In this document: positions 23,330 to 37,255 of the stretch, piece after piece
Numbering within the stretch: the stretch's first letter is position 1
Layout: each line of letters opens with the position of its first letter
The notes under the pieces: generated by a model
What the model was told of the DNA's origin: nothing
The model's database searches: none
What the model saw: only the letters and a program-made list of their open reading frames with translations
Made by a program: the position numbers and the translations under genes
NCBI RefSeq assembly: GCF_901709675.1
Contig: NC_051089.1
Coordinates: 6,383,476 to 6,447,475 of the forward strand
Reading direction: 5' to 3'
Origin: Syngnathus acus
Taxonomy: Eukaryota; Chordata; Actinopteri; Syngnathiformes; Syngnathidae
Length of the DNA stretch: 64,000 nt

Positions 23330-24705
23330 ATGAAGGGTTTGACAGTGAACAACGTGTGCTGGTGTGGCTTCTTGACTTATCTTGTCGTCTTCTCTCTCGC
23401 TCCTGTCAGCACAGCGGTCAGCTTCGATCTCACTGAGCTGAGGAATAAAGTGGCCAAAATTAAAGTGAATCCCAGAGGGAACCTTTGGGCAACAGGTAAG
23501 AGAGCAAGTGTTTATTAATTATGTAATAGTGACATTGATTTTGTATAGGAGCCAAAAGTACAGTATTGTCAAAATTGTATTAAGTCAATTGTTTTTATAT
23601 TTTTTTAACTCTGTTCTTTAACTGTGTTCTGTACTTTAGTGATAACAGCAAATTGAAAAAAAAAGCTATTGAATTTTTTTTTTTTTTTTTATTGATGACT
23701 GCCTTTGATACATTTATGAGCATGTTAAAAGACAAAAACGATTTTATTATTAGTTTAGCACATATGTTACTTAAGTTTCTTATGAATAGATTTTATTTTT
23801 TAATAATGCACAATTCACAGTTGAGGAGACTTTTTATTCAACATAATTTATATGCATGCTAAATATATTTCTGCATACTGGATATACTTCGGTCCGCTAT
23901 TTAGAAAATTCTTAAAATATGATTCAATATTTTTACAATTGACCATTTCTGACCTAATTGGCATTTTTTATTAACATATTAAAATATGACTCAATATTTT
24001 TACAACAGACAATTTCTAACCTCATTGGCATTTTTTATTGTTCACAGTTTTATGTCATTAATTTAATGTTTTATGTCATGATTGGTGATTTTGTTTGGTT
24101 TGGTTCTATTAAATACTTTTGATTCCATATGCCTTGTTTTTTGCCACGACCACTACAACAACCTGCAAATTGTGACAGTTTTGTGCTCTGAGTTGAATAG
24201 TGGAATGATGATTTGTGTTTGTTAAGGGCACTTCATGGGCAAGAAGAGTGTGATGGAAACCCCGCTGCTGTCTTCCACCGAGGAACGGGGTGTGGGACCC
24301 TTGGACGACACCCAGGGGCGCAGCGGCCTCAGCGAGCTTTTCCAGCACTTCCTGCGGGTGGCCATGCAAGCGCAGGTGGACTCACAAGAGAGCCGCTTAA
24401 AAACTCTGGTGAGGTCTCTTGCTTTAAATTATGCGATAAAAGGATGCTACATTTGAATGCTGTTGTTTTTTCCCCTCAAATTATTTTTATTTTCCCAATT
24501 TTCAGGATTTCCCCCAAGAATTTGTGTGAATATTTGTTTTCATTTTTTTCCCCAAATATTTTACAGTTTCTCCCTAGTACTTAATATTATATAATATGAT
24601 AGTATATTATCTTTTTTTTTTTTCGCTGAATATTTACGTCTGTGACTCTTGCAGGATTCAGAGATGCTGAATCGGATTTTGGAGATCTACACACAAAGAA
24701 AGTGA
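23330..24705 (+). CDS. nmb: Neuromedin B precursor, 3 exons
   Basis: Secreted neuropeptide precursor of the bombesin family; mature neuromedin B acts on the G-protein-coupled receptor NMBR. Exons: 23330-23495, 24227-24408, 24655-24705, giving 132 codons plus stop. A signal peptide covers about residues 1-29 (hydrophobic GFLTYLVVFSLAPVSTA). The mature C-terminal decapeptide GNLWATGHFM is at residues 50-59, followed by GKK, the amidation and dibasic cleavage signal. The first intron splits the Gly56 codon inside the active peptide. The C-terminal propeptide (residues 63-132) ends in LNRILEIYTQRK and is poorly conserved, as usual. Acceptor 1 is AAG (GTTAAG), which is acceptable. The intact amidated peptide makes the gene functional in appearance. 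Confidence 0.96.
23496..24226 (+). other. nmb intron 1
   Basis: 731 bp of very AT-rich sequence. It contains two similar stretches with AAAATATGACTCAATATTTTTACAA-like text (about 23916-23950 and 23980-24010), suggesting a short local duplication. No gene is seen. Confidence 0.5.
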
Positions 24706-28723
<4,018 letters not shown>

Positions 28724-30007
28724 GGGCCTCGCATCGGAAGACAAGCGTCACCACGTCCTGGTAGATTTCAAACTGTAGTTCTATATTTAAGCTGAGATAT
28801 ATACGCTCAAGCACACATTGCACAATCCAATAAAGTAGCAGACACTGGCGACGTGGTCCCCGGGGAACATGAGGAACCACCTATTTATTCTTATTATTGA
28901 CATGCTTTGTAAGCTCTTATGTTATTTCCTTGACAGTGACAAGCTATAAATAGCCAGCGTATATTTAGCTATCGGCATTTGTTTTTTCAGAATAAAAATG
29001 AGCTCATTCAGTCAGAATGACTTAAAAAAATAAATTAAAAAAAACTGGAAAAAGCAGCCGCTTATATGTCAAGTCATGGTTGAATATTTGTGGGGCAAAT
29101 GTGCACTTTTGCAAATGATGGTAGTATGTGTGACATTAAATGGATTTTTTTTTTTTTTTAACCTTAATTTCAACCTTAATTTAGAGCTTTTACTGTTTTC
29201 TGCCAATGATAATGAATTCAATGTAGGATGAAAATTGCCCATTCTCCTAACCACTGTTAATTTTGTACAAAACACTCCTAAATTGTGTGAGAGGTGGCTA
29301 TGTTTTTTTTTTTTTTTTTAATCCTATCCTAGTCATCTAAATCTAGCAAATGTTGTGTTCTCGTAAAGGGTTTATTGAAGGTCCAAACGTTCGCCAAATA
29401 TTCTCCAGACATTCGTCTATACAAAAAACCCCAAAAATAAACAGGGCAGGATGATGTTTTTTTTTCCCTGAAAAAGTTTGATTTAGCAGTGAAGCAGATA
29501 CTTTATATTTCCTGTTTAGTTCTCATGCTGTGTATATTTAGTTCTGAATCCGCTTCACTGTTGAAGCACTGTGAATATATAAAGTGTGAGCCAGTTTGAT
29601 TGACAGTGTTGTGAGTGTAGAATAAGTATTAAGCGTTCCCTTGTTTCACCTTTTTTTCATTTGTTAGTAGGAATGACTTCTTTTCGATATAGTTATTTTC
29701 CTGTGAAATTTTGCGATGTTTTCATTGACTTGGAGCTGTTATGTGAAACCCAAAATATTTTGCTGGAGTTGTAAAAAAAGGGTAACAAATTGTGAGGAGC
29801 TTTGAAGAGGAAACAAATAAAGTCATACATTTCAATTTGACTTTTCTTTTTCATTTGTGAGGTGCGGATGGGAATGTTTTTTTAAGTTGCAAAAAATACA
29901 TTAAAATAATCATTTCTAGGTCTAATATTAGACAATAACTTTTTTTTAAAGTACGGGATACTAGGTCACCATGGCAACTGCTGACAATGTTTCATTTTAT
30001 ATATAAC
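28724..30007 (+). other. tspan3 3' UTR and convergent gene end
   Basis: There are two canonical poly(A) signals: a proximal AATAAA at 28829-28834 and a distal one near 29816. Several poly-T and AU-rich runs lie between. If the distal signal is used, the tspan3 3' UTR ends within about 200 bp of the pstpip1 poly(A) signal on the other strand. Confidence 0.55.
28829..28834 (+). terminator. Proximal poly(A) signal of tspan3
   Basis: AATAAA lies 106 bp after the tspan3 stop codon. A second AATAAA near 29816 would allow a long alternative 3' UTR. Confidence 0.55.
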
Positions 30008-30013
30008 TTTATT
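30008..30013 (-). terminator. Poly(A) signal of pstpip1
   Basis: TTTATT on the + strand reads AATAAA on the - strand, 128 bp past the pstpip1 stop. Confidence 0.5.
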
Positions 30014-30140
30014 AACAATTTTATTTTGTAACAGATATTTGCCTGAAATTGAAACAAAATTTACATTTACAGTGTCTGTTGACTTTCCCCCTTTCCCCCC
30101 TAAATATTTTCATTTCATCTGCCCCTTTCTGCAAACCTTT

Positions 30141-33100
30141 TCAGAGTTTGCCCAAATAGCTCCCAGGCACGATTCCCACCTGGCCGTTTCTCTCCACGGT
30201 CCACCAACCGTCCTCACCGCGCTCCAAGACCTGAACCACATCACCTCTTTGAACTGTCAAATCATCTTCCACCTGAAGAGATCATACAACAAGCATCAAC
30301 ACAACTAGTTTTAATTCTGCAGTGGTGCCTTGAGATACGCGTGACCTGGCTTGTGCAGATATGAGCTGTTGTTTGCTTTGACTTGCGAGCACAGACTTGA
30401 AATACAAATACAGTAATCCCTCGTTTATCGCGGATAATTGGTTCCAAAAACCACCCGCGATAAGTGAAATCTGCGAAGTACGCTCACCAACAAGAGGTAC
30501 TGGGCAGATGAGAATTCGGGAAAGATGCTAATTCGTGATCGTGCTAACACGCGTAAACGGATTTCTAAAGGAATGTAAACGAACATTTGGAGCAATACTA
30601 CATTGTCCTAAAGGTTAGACACATGTTTCCTCAATTTAGAAGTTTTATTTGGACTTTTAAACGTTTTTTTAATTTTGGAAAAAAAATCCGCGATGTAGCG
30701 AAGCCGCGATAAACGAAATGCGAAGTAGCGAGGGATCACTGTACTGTATGGTGGCAGTGAGCAGTAGTTTAGCAAATAGTGAAGAATTATTCAAAAAACA
30801 GGTGCCAATCGGTTTAATGCATTTCCTGTGGAAGTTTTCTGTCAAATAAAATAAAATAAACAGAATTTCACGGGACCAAATAAGATATTTAATTTGACGT
30901 TTTGCGCGACAAATGAGAGTTGTTTTTTTTTTTGGGTCGTGAGAGGCGGAGTAAGCTATTGGCGTGGGTGTGAGATGCACCCGGAAAAGAAAGCATCCGG
31001 AGGGGCTCTCAAGCGTGCAAGTGCAGAAGAAAGCTGCTGCTGAAATGCGATGGAAGCAATTCATCATCCTGTTCATTCGCCTGCGTTTCACCGGAGGTTG
31101 AACAAGCCAAATGCAACTCCAGCCGGCTCGCCCCAAAATACGGTTCGGATCTAAGCCCAGTGACGACACAAGCAAAAGGTAACACTGTGCAAAGCTTGCA
31201 TGTGCATAAAACACAACAAAAGCTGTTCATCTCCAATTATTGTTAGACCCATGAACACAGGATGGACAAAAAAACAATGTTGAAGAAGAAATGATTATAA
31301 AGTGAATTATTATTTACATAATTCTGAAAAGATAGTAAGATATTTGGTTTGAGTTTGAGTTTATTCACGCAATATCCAAGACATACAAATTTAAACAACA
31401 AACAGTATTACGGATGCGTGAAAGGTCACCCTAAGCAAGCTATTTAAAGCTTTTAATAGGGGGCCTGGTTAAAGTTCTTTTTTTTTACATAAGAGCTATT
31501 ACTTAGAACTGTAACATTTTAAAACTTCCACTATTATGTCGTTGTTGCTGTTTTTCCCAACCCACACTAATTTAAATTAGGGAACGATTTATTTAATTAC
31601 ATGACAAAGATGTATTTTCTCGAGGTACAAGTTAAATATAGCAAAAATATCAATGTTGCATTATGCAACACCCATATCGCGTATTGCATGTTTTCCAATT
31701 TCAGTGTGCCGAATTGTCTTACTAGTGAGGACATAAAAACTAGTACATGAACTTTAAATTAAATATCAAGGATATGGAATAAATTCTTTGCATAGCACCT
31801 GTGCATTGTAGTTGTAAAGCGCAATGTAGGAATCTTCGTCCACTATTGGCTGCTGGAGACCCAGCAGGGATGCATACGACCCATCTGAAGACGTAGCAGA
31901 GAAAAAGGCAGCAAAGATAGTGAGGAATTGTCCTTTGAATACGCCATTGCTGGAAACATCATCGGACTGACCTTCTCCACTAGAGGGCACTGTTGAATGG
32001 CGACTGACAACATTGCTCTTCACGGAAGCTTCCAGGAGAGGATCCGAGGTCCTCCTCATGTGATCTTCTCTGCCCCCCGTGAAGTGTCCTAGGCCGTTCC
32101 CATCCCCAGATCTGGTCTCCTTCTGATAATAGCTTTCAAAGACGATGGGATCTGTAACAAGAAAAGTTTGCTTCAGTGCAGATCGGGATTAAGGTGTATG
32201 CATGACTGGATGATACAGAATAAGGGATGGAAAAGTGTGAGAAATGACCTGGAGGATGCCAACCCGTCTTTTTCATCTCAATGAAGCAGTTGATGTCGGT
32301 GGTGATGTCACAGTGCTCCAGGTGCTTCCTTACCTCCTCACAGAACTGACATGAGATGATCATCATGGAGTTAAATAGTTTTAAGGATTTTTTTCTTTTT
32401 CTGTTGAAGCTTCGAGCTAGCACATAAAAGCTACCACAAATGGAATTTGTGCTTGCCTCATCATCTTTGACACATTGCATGGAGATGTGATTGCAGTGGT
32501 CCCACAGGGTGCACCTGAGCAAGTGGATGCGATCAGCCTCCATTTGCTGGAACACCTACAAGACCACGTCCACGTTTTTGCCATTAAGATTTATTCCGCC
32601 TTTAGCTGATTCACTGCACATGACTCTCATTTTCCCCCGTGAGGCGAAGTGGTGTCAAGAAAGAGGAAGTTGGTATGGACTTCCTGTTTGTGACCATGTG
32701 TAAAACTTGTCCAGTTACCTCGCACGTGCTTCTGTGTGTTTCCTCCCAGTCCTGGCGAACATTTTCCAGCTGGTCGATGTTGGTCAAGTATAAGGTCTCT
32801 GTCAAAATAGTGGACGATGCAGTTTGTACAAAACGACAACACGGGAAAAAATGACGACTCAGAATTATACCTGCTTCACTCACTGCCTGTCTGCATTGCT
32901 TGGCCCTGTGGCGTGCCTATGAGACAGATTTTAAATAAATAAAAGAGCAAAACTTTTATTGTGCAAATTAAAATGTCAGAAAAGTTTATTTCAAAATTAA
33001 AAGAATTGTCTAAAAAATTCCTTTTACACAGAAAATGATTTCAGAAAGCCAATTCCTAACTAACTTCTATATTTAATCATTTTTATTATACCCTATGAAA

Positions 33101-35081
33101 TATAGTTCTGTTAGCTTTAAGCTATCAGTTTTGCATGAAGTCAATTTTTCAATTAGACTGTTGAAATTCAAATGCCAATTCTGATGAAGATGGAGTAAAA
33201 TGTAAATAAAAACGAAATACAATCATTTATATATCTTTGTGCGGTCCGACATTTGAAATCAGAAATCATCAGGAGTGTCCAAACAGCACACGTGCAAATT
33301 ACCTTGTCGCCATTTTTGGCTGCATGGGCAGTCTTCTCTGACGTCTGTTCTGCCTCGTCCGCTTCCTTGCATCTTGCCTCGTAGTTTTTCTTTGACTGTG
33401 GGTTGGAGAGACAAAACATTTTTTCTGGTTGAAAAATTCTTGTAGCCATCTTTTCCTTACCTCCATAGTTTTCCTGAACAAGGACACTTTCCTCTTCTGC
33501 ACTTTCTCCATGATGCTTTCAAACTATCAGGAAAAACACTACGATGAGAACCTGCCACCTTCTTTGATATCACGAACTTTCCCCTCAAAGCAAACGTACT
33601 TTTTTTTTCTGCTCTTTCTGCCGCTCTCGGAAGGCCTCCACCTTTTTCACCTCCTCTTTCATTGCTTCCGACAGTTGGATGTGAAAGTTTCCCACGTTCT
33701 CCATTTCTGTAACCAAGGCTATTTGTTTCCTCAACTGTAGAGTGTCAAGCCTTTATCTCCCCCTTGGGATGGACTTACGTGTTTTTAGTTGCTCGAAGGA
33801 ATCTTTTAGCGTGCTGTATGGAAGTATTATATGATCAGATCATTAAGTACTATATTGTGGCTTAGTTTTTTTTTTAATTGAGTATACGAGATGTGTACCT
33901 GATCTCTGCGTGTCCTCCAGCTTTGCGGGCTATGCTCACCAATTCCCGGCCGTACTTTTCTTCTGCTGACGCCCTGTGCACAAAACACTACAAAAGTAAA
34001 AACTTGTGGCACTTTATCTCATCAATCTTTTTTTTTTGTACAGACAGTCACAACTTGATATCTAAAACAAGAGCCAAATATGTTGCCCTATTTACATAGA
34101 CTTTTGTGACTAAACTTTTGAATTGATTGTGAAAAGCATTGCAATGTTGCAGATGTTGAATGCACCTCATCCTTAAGAGCTCTTCCACATCTTTGCACAT
34201 TTGTCTTCCGTCTCGCAGGCGTTGCATCAAAGCTTCGTAGCCAGCGTGGCAGGTAAAATCGGAGCCCTGCAAAGAGCAGAGATCGGGTGCGGTTGACGAT
34301 GCAATGATAAGTATTGCTCAGCAGCTATTGCCACATGTCCCTAAGCGAATTCGACACCCGCTATTGGATGAAAAAGCAGAACTTGTCTTTTGGAATAACC
34401 GCGAAAGTGTCTTACAATGCTTCTTTAGTGGTTCTTGTAATTGTGTTTAAGTGCTAGACAAGAAAGGTTATTTCAATCCAGGGATGGCCAAAAAATGGCC
34501 CAAACCATTCACATTAGGCATTAGCAGCTGTTTTGGAATCTAAGAACAACTTTTGGGATATTACTTCTGAAATTGGCCAACATTTTTGTCCATTTTCTGA
34601 CATCTTTTAGACCTGAATTAAATGATGCGATGTCAGTTTGAAACAATGTTTTGTTTTTGGTATAGCGATAGTACTGATAATTAGTTTTATTCTTTAAAAA
34701 ATTATTAATTGATTAATGAACAAAATAATTAATAGATTATTCAATTATTATAATAACAGTTAGTTGCAGACTTATTGTTAATAATGAATGATATTCATGT
34801 ATAAAGATGGCGATCATGCAAATTTATCACAGTCATTATCAATGAGGATTTAACAATAAATATCCATATGCAACACTTTCTTAAATCTCTACAAGTGCTT
34901 ACATTTTCAAATCATCACTTCAAAAACATTCTGTGGAAATTGCAATGTCCAATCACTCATGAGCTATTTTTAGCACATGTTGTGTGTCTTTTCTTTAATT
35001 TCAGTTTTAAAAATCATGAATTAAAATACACCACCACAAGTGACTTACCCAAAAAGCATCTCTAAACATTAAACGTGTCAT
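30141..35081 (-). CDS. pstpip1: Proline-serine-threonine phosphatase-interacting protein 1 (F-BAR and SH3 adaptor), 13 exons
   Basis: Cytoskeletal adaptor of blood cells that links PEST-type phosphatases, WASP and, in mammals, pyrin to actin and curved membranes. Exons, from the start: 35081-35049, 34266-34166, 33973-33899, 33813-33779, 33706-33600, 33523-33461, 33395-33303, 32916-32871, 32798-32719, 32555-32457, 32345-32249, 32151-31799, 30272-30141, giving 437 codons plus stop (human 416). Exon 1 encodes only [11 protein letters not shown] and joins [17 protein letters not shown]. The F-BAR coiled coil runs to about residue 275. A Ser/Thr-rich linker of about 100 residues follows. The SH3 domain (about 386-437) contains [20 protein letters not shown] and VPGSYLGKL. 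The Trp needed for phosphatase binding is kept (Trp229, in CTLWDH). The intron after residue 244 uses a GC donor. A possible 58-bp intron inside exon 12 was excluded because removing it breaks the frame. Phases agree throughout. Confidence 0.95.
30319..30400 (+). repeat. DNA-transposon end fragment
   Basis: CAGTGGTGCCTTGAGATACG is the start of a widespread vertebrate mariner-type MITE family, recognised from memory. Only one end is present and it lies directly beside the complete MITE at 30411. Confidence 0.45.
30411..30741. mobile_element. Tigger/mariner-type MITE in pstpip1 intron 12
   Basis: The left end CAGTAATCCCTCGTTTATCG and the right end, whose complement begins CAGTGATCCCTCGCTACTTC, are terminal inverted repeats flanked by TA on both sides. 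The element is 331 bp with no coding capacity. It lies within the 1526-bp intron 30273-31798. Confidence 0.8.
31345..31475 (+). repeat. Possible interspersed repeat fragment
   Basis: The text GAGTTTGAGTTTATTC followed by a short unique-looking body resembles the 3' part of a common fish retroelement. It lies in pstpip1 intron 12. The family cannot be named. Confidence 0.25.
32917..33302 (-). other. pstpip1 intron 7
   Basis: 386 bp of AT-rich sequence between donor GTAATT and acceptor CTCATAG on the - strand. No embedded feature is seen. Confidence 0.6.
34267..35048 (-). other. pstpip1 intron 1
   Basis: 782 bp between the 11-codon first exon and exon 2. It contains the hAT-like repeat at 34650-34770. 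The rest is AT-rich with no gene. Confidence 0.6.
34650..34770. repeat. Remnant of a hAT-like repeat
   Basis: Runs of ATTAAT/AATTAAT followed by AACAGTTAGTTGCAG resemble the ends of a vertebrate hAT-type repeat (TTAGTTGCAG). A similar AATCGATTAT text occurs near 60805-60860. Identification is by eye and tentative. Confidence 0.35.
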
Positions 35082-36770
35082 CTTTCAGATTTCCCTTGAA
35101 GCTTCTCTCAAACAATGAAAATATTGTGTAGCCACAAGTTTGATGATTTAAGGTCACTGGGCTTTTGGTCAACTCAACTCCCCGACTCGCAGCACTTAGT
35201 CATTTTGAATGAGGAAGTGCTTCTATCCCATGATGTCACTGATCACGTGTTAGCCATGTTTGGCCTCTTTCAATACCCACCGAGAGGACTGTTTGCATTT
35301 TGTGCAAATATTAAGCGGACTGCTTCGATAATGTTGACACTGAAAGTGGTTTGCTGAACCGTGTTAATCACAATAAGAGTCAGTGTGATGAAAGCAATTT
35401 GCAGCAATTTCTGCAGTAAATACATACAGCATTGCAATCTGAGAGGTTCTAGGTTGGAAAAAAAGTACACTTATAATAAGAAGTGTTTTTGTTGCTGCTT
35501 TTTGACTGCATATTGACAGTTTGGCTTAGCTTTGCTTTGGTGTGGTTTGTTTTCCATTGCTGTGGAAAAGGCAAATATCTCGTGGCATTGAGTCACCCAT
35601 CACTGTGTCCTGGTTCATTGACCTTCTCTTCACTCACAAAGACAAATCCATGTTTATCTATCGGAACACTACCTTTTTCCACGTGCCGCTAGTTTTTGTG
35701 ATGGCCACAAGAGGGAGACACAGACCTGAGTTTGAACTTTACCCATGAGTGGATAAGTTTGAAGTTGACTGTGTGGGAGGACCCGGGGTAGATTTGAAAG
35801 CAAAATCCCAAATCAGTGCACCCAGTTGGGATGAGAAGCACCTTGTGCCTGGGGCACCTCTGTGGGGGGCCACATGGTGATACGTCACAGAGAACACTGA
35901 AGGCTTCCATTGATTTTCAAATGGAAGAAAGCAGAGTGCCTCAGCAGATGCTTGATGGCTCAGAGTGAAATTCTGAAGGATGCACAAGACAGGTTAAATA
36001 AGAAGCAAAAGCAGAAGTACAAATTTCTCTTTTTCGGTCGTCAGCCAATCACAAGGTGGCATAGTGAGTAGACAAATCACCAAGTTTCATCCAGAAAATT
36101 CCGATTTTGGTGGTTTCACTCTATTGTTGAACCAACACTGTGTGTTGTCAGTACATGTCATGTACATGTCCACCATTTTAGGCTAAGCTTGTCCACACAG
36201 GCCCGACGAGTCAGTTTTCTGTGTGGAAAGTTGTGACTTGTTGCCCGTTGCCGTGACCCCGTTTGAGGCCTCTAATGGAAGGGACAAGCTTTGGGAATCA
36301 GCTGTGCATCCAAGCAGGGCCTTAGTGCGCAAACACACACACAAACGCACACACTTCACAGTTGTATCCCCCCTCACACTCCCTGGAGTGGCAGTTATTG
36401 AACTGTGACAAACGAGCCGTGTCAGAGCAGCCCCCCCACCTGGAGAATTGGATAGATGACCTTTCCATTACCCAACCACTGCTGTATAGAAGACCCCCTC
36501 AAACCCTCCCCAGATAAAGTAACACACACACGCACACACACAATCATACAGCCCATTTACCTCAACCAGAGTGGCAATTCTGCCGCAACTGACGTATTTG
36601 AGTTTACATATTAGCCTCCACAGCAGGACTGTCTTATCGTAATATTGACTCTGCGTATGTGCGATTGTGCGTGCGGGCTTTTAATGTGTTTTTGCAAATG
36701 TGCAAATGAATTTGTGTGTGTGTGTGTGTGTGTGTGGAGTTAAATGCGTATCCACTATCTACTCATGTAC
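35082..36770. other. Upstream flank of pstpip1, no gene seen
   Basis: This is the presumed pstpip1 promoter side and start of the gene desert. Sequence is mostly AT-rich with short CA repeats at 36330-36350 and 36523-36541, and (TG)n at 36713-36736. No TATA box or CpG cluster marks the pstpip1 start clearly. Confidence 0.4.
36713..36736. repeat. (TG)n microsatellite
   Basis: About 12 TG units without interruption. Confidence 0.9.
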
Positions 36771-37255
36771 AAACACCAATTACGATGAATTTGGGACATA
36801 AAAGACATAAAAACAGAATACAATGACTTGTAAATCCTTTTCAACCTATAAAGTATTCCTATAAAGTATAGTGTGCTCAGTTACCAAATGTTTATTACCG
36901 TATTTTCCGCACTATAAGGCTCACCGGATTATAAGGCGCACCTTCAATGAATGGCCCATTTTAAAACTTTGTCCATACGTATATAAGATATATACATTTG
37001 GCCCGCGGGCCAGACTTTGGACAGGCCTGCTGTAGTGGCTCAATATTTGTCCATATATAAGGCGCACCTGATTATAAGGCGCACTGTCGGCTTTTGAGAA
37101 AATTGGAGGTTTTTAGGTGCGCCTTATAGTGCGGAAAATACGATACATGTTGGTGAAAAGAAAGTTGATGGAACACAGTGGTAAACATGTCCCTGTTCCA
37201 ACTCTTTTGGGACCTGGGGCAGGCATCAAATTCAAAACTAGTGAAATTGGCGGAA
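36771..37255 (+). mobile_element. Older fish DNA repeat split by a MITE
   Basis: The left part (36771-36897) contains AACAGAATACAATGACTTGT and AATCCTTTTCAACCTATA. The right part (37146-37255) contains AACACAGTGGTAAACATGTC and GGCAGGCATCAAATTCAAAA. These are consecutive pieces of one common teleost repeat recognised from memory, here separated by the MITE at 36898-37143. Confidence 0.65.
36898..37143. mobile_element. Tc1/mariner-type MITE, copy 2
   Basis: The ends CCGTATTTTCCGCACTATAA and its near-perfect complement are flanked by TA on both sides. It is 246 bp with no coding frame, and it interrupts an older repeat. The inner part carries GGCCCGCGGGCCAGACTTTG, a text also seen in other fish repeats. 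Confidence 0.85.

Noticed and set aside
31840-31940. Possible 58-bp GT-AG intron inside pstpip1 exon 12
   Set aside because: Removing it shifts the frame into an early stop before the SH3 domain, while reading through keeps the frame to ALYNYNAQ.
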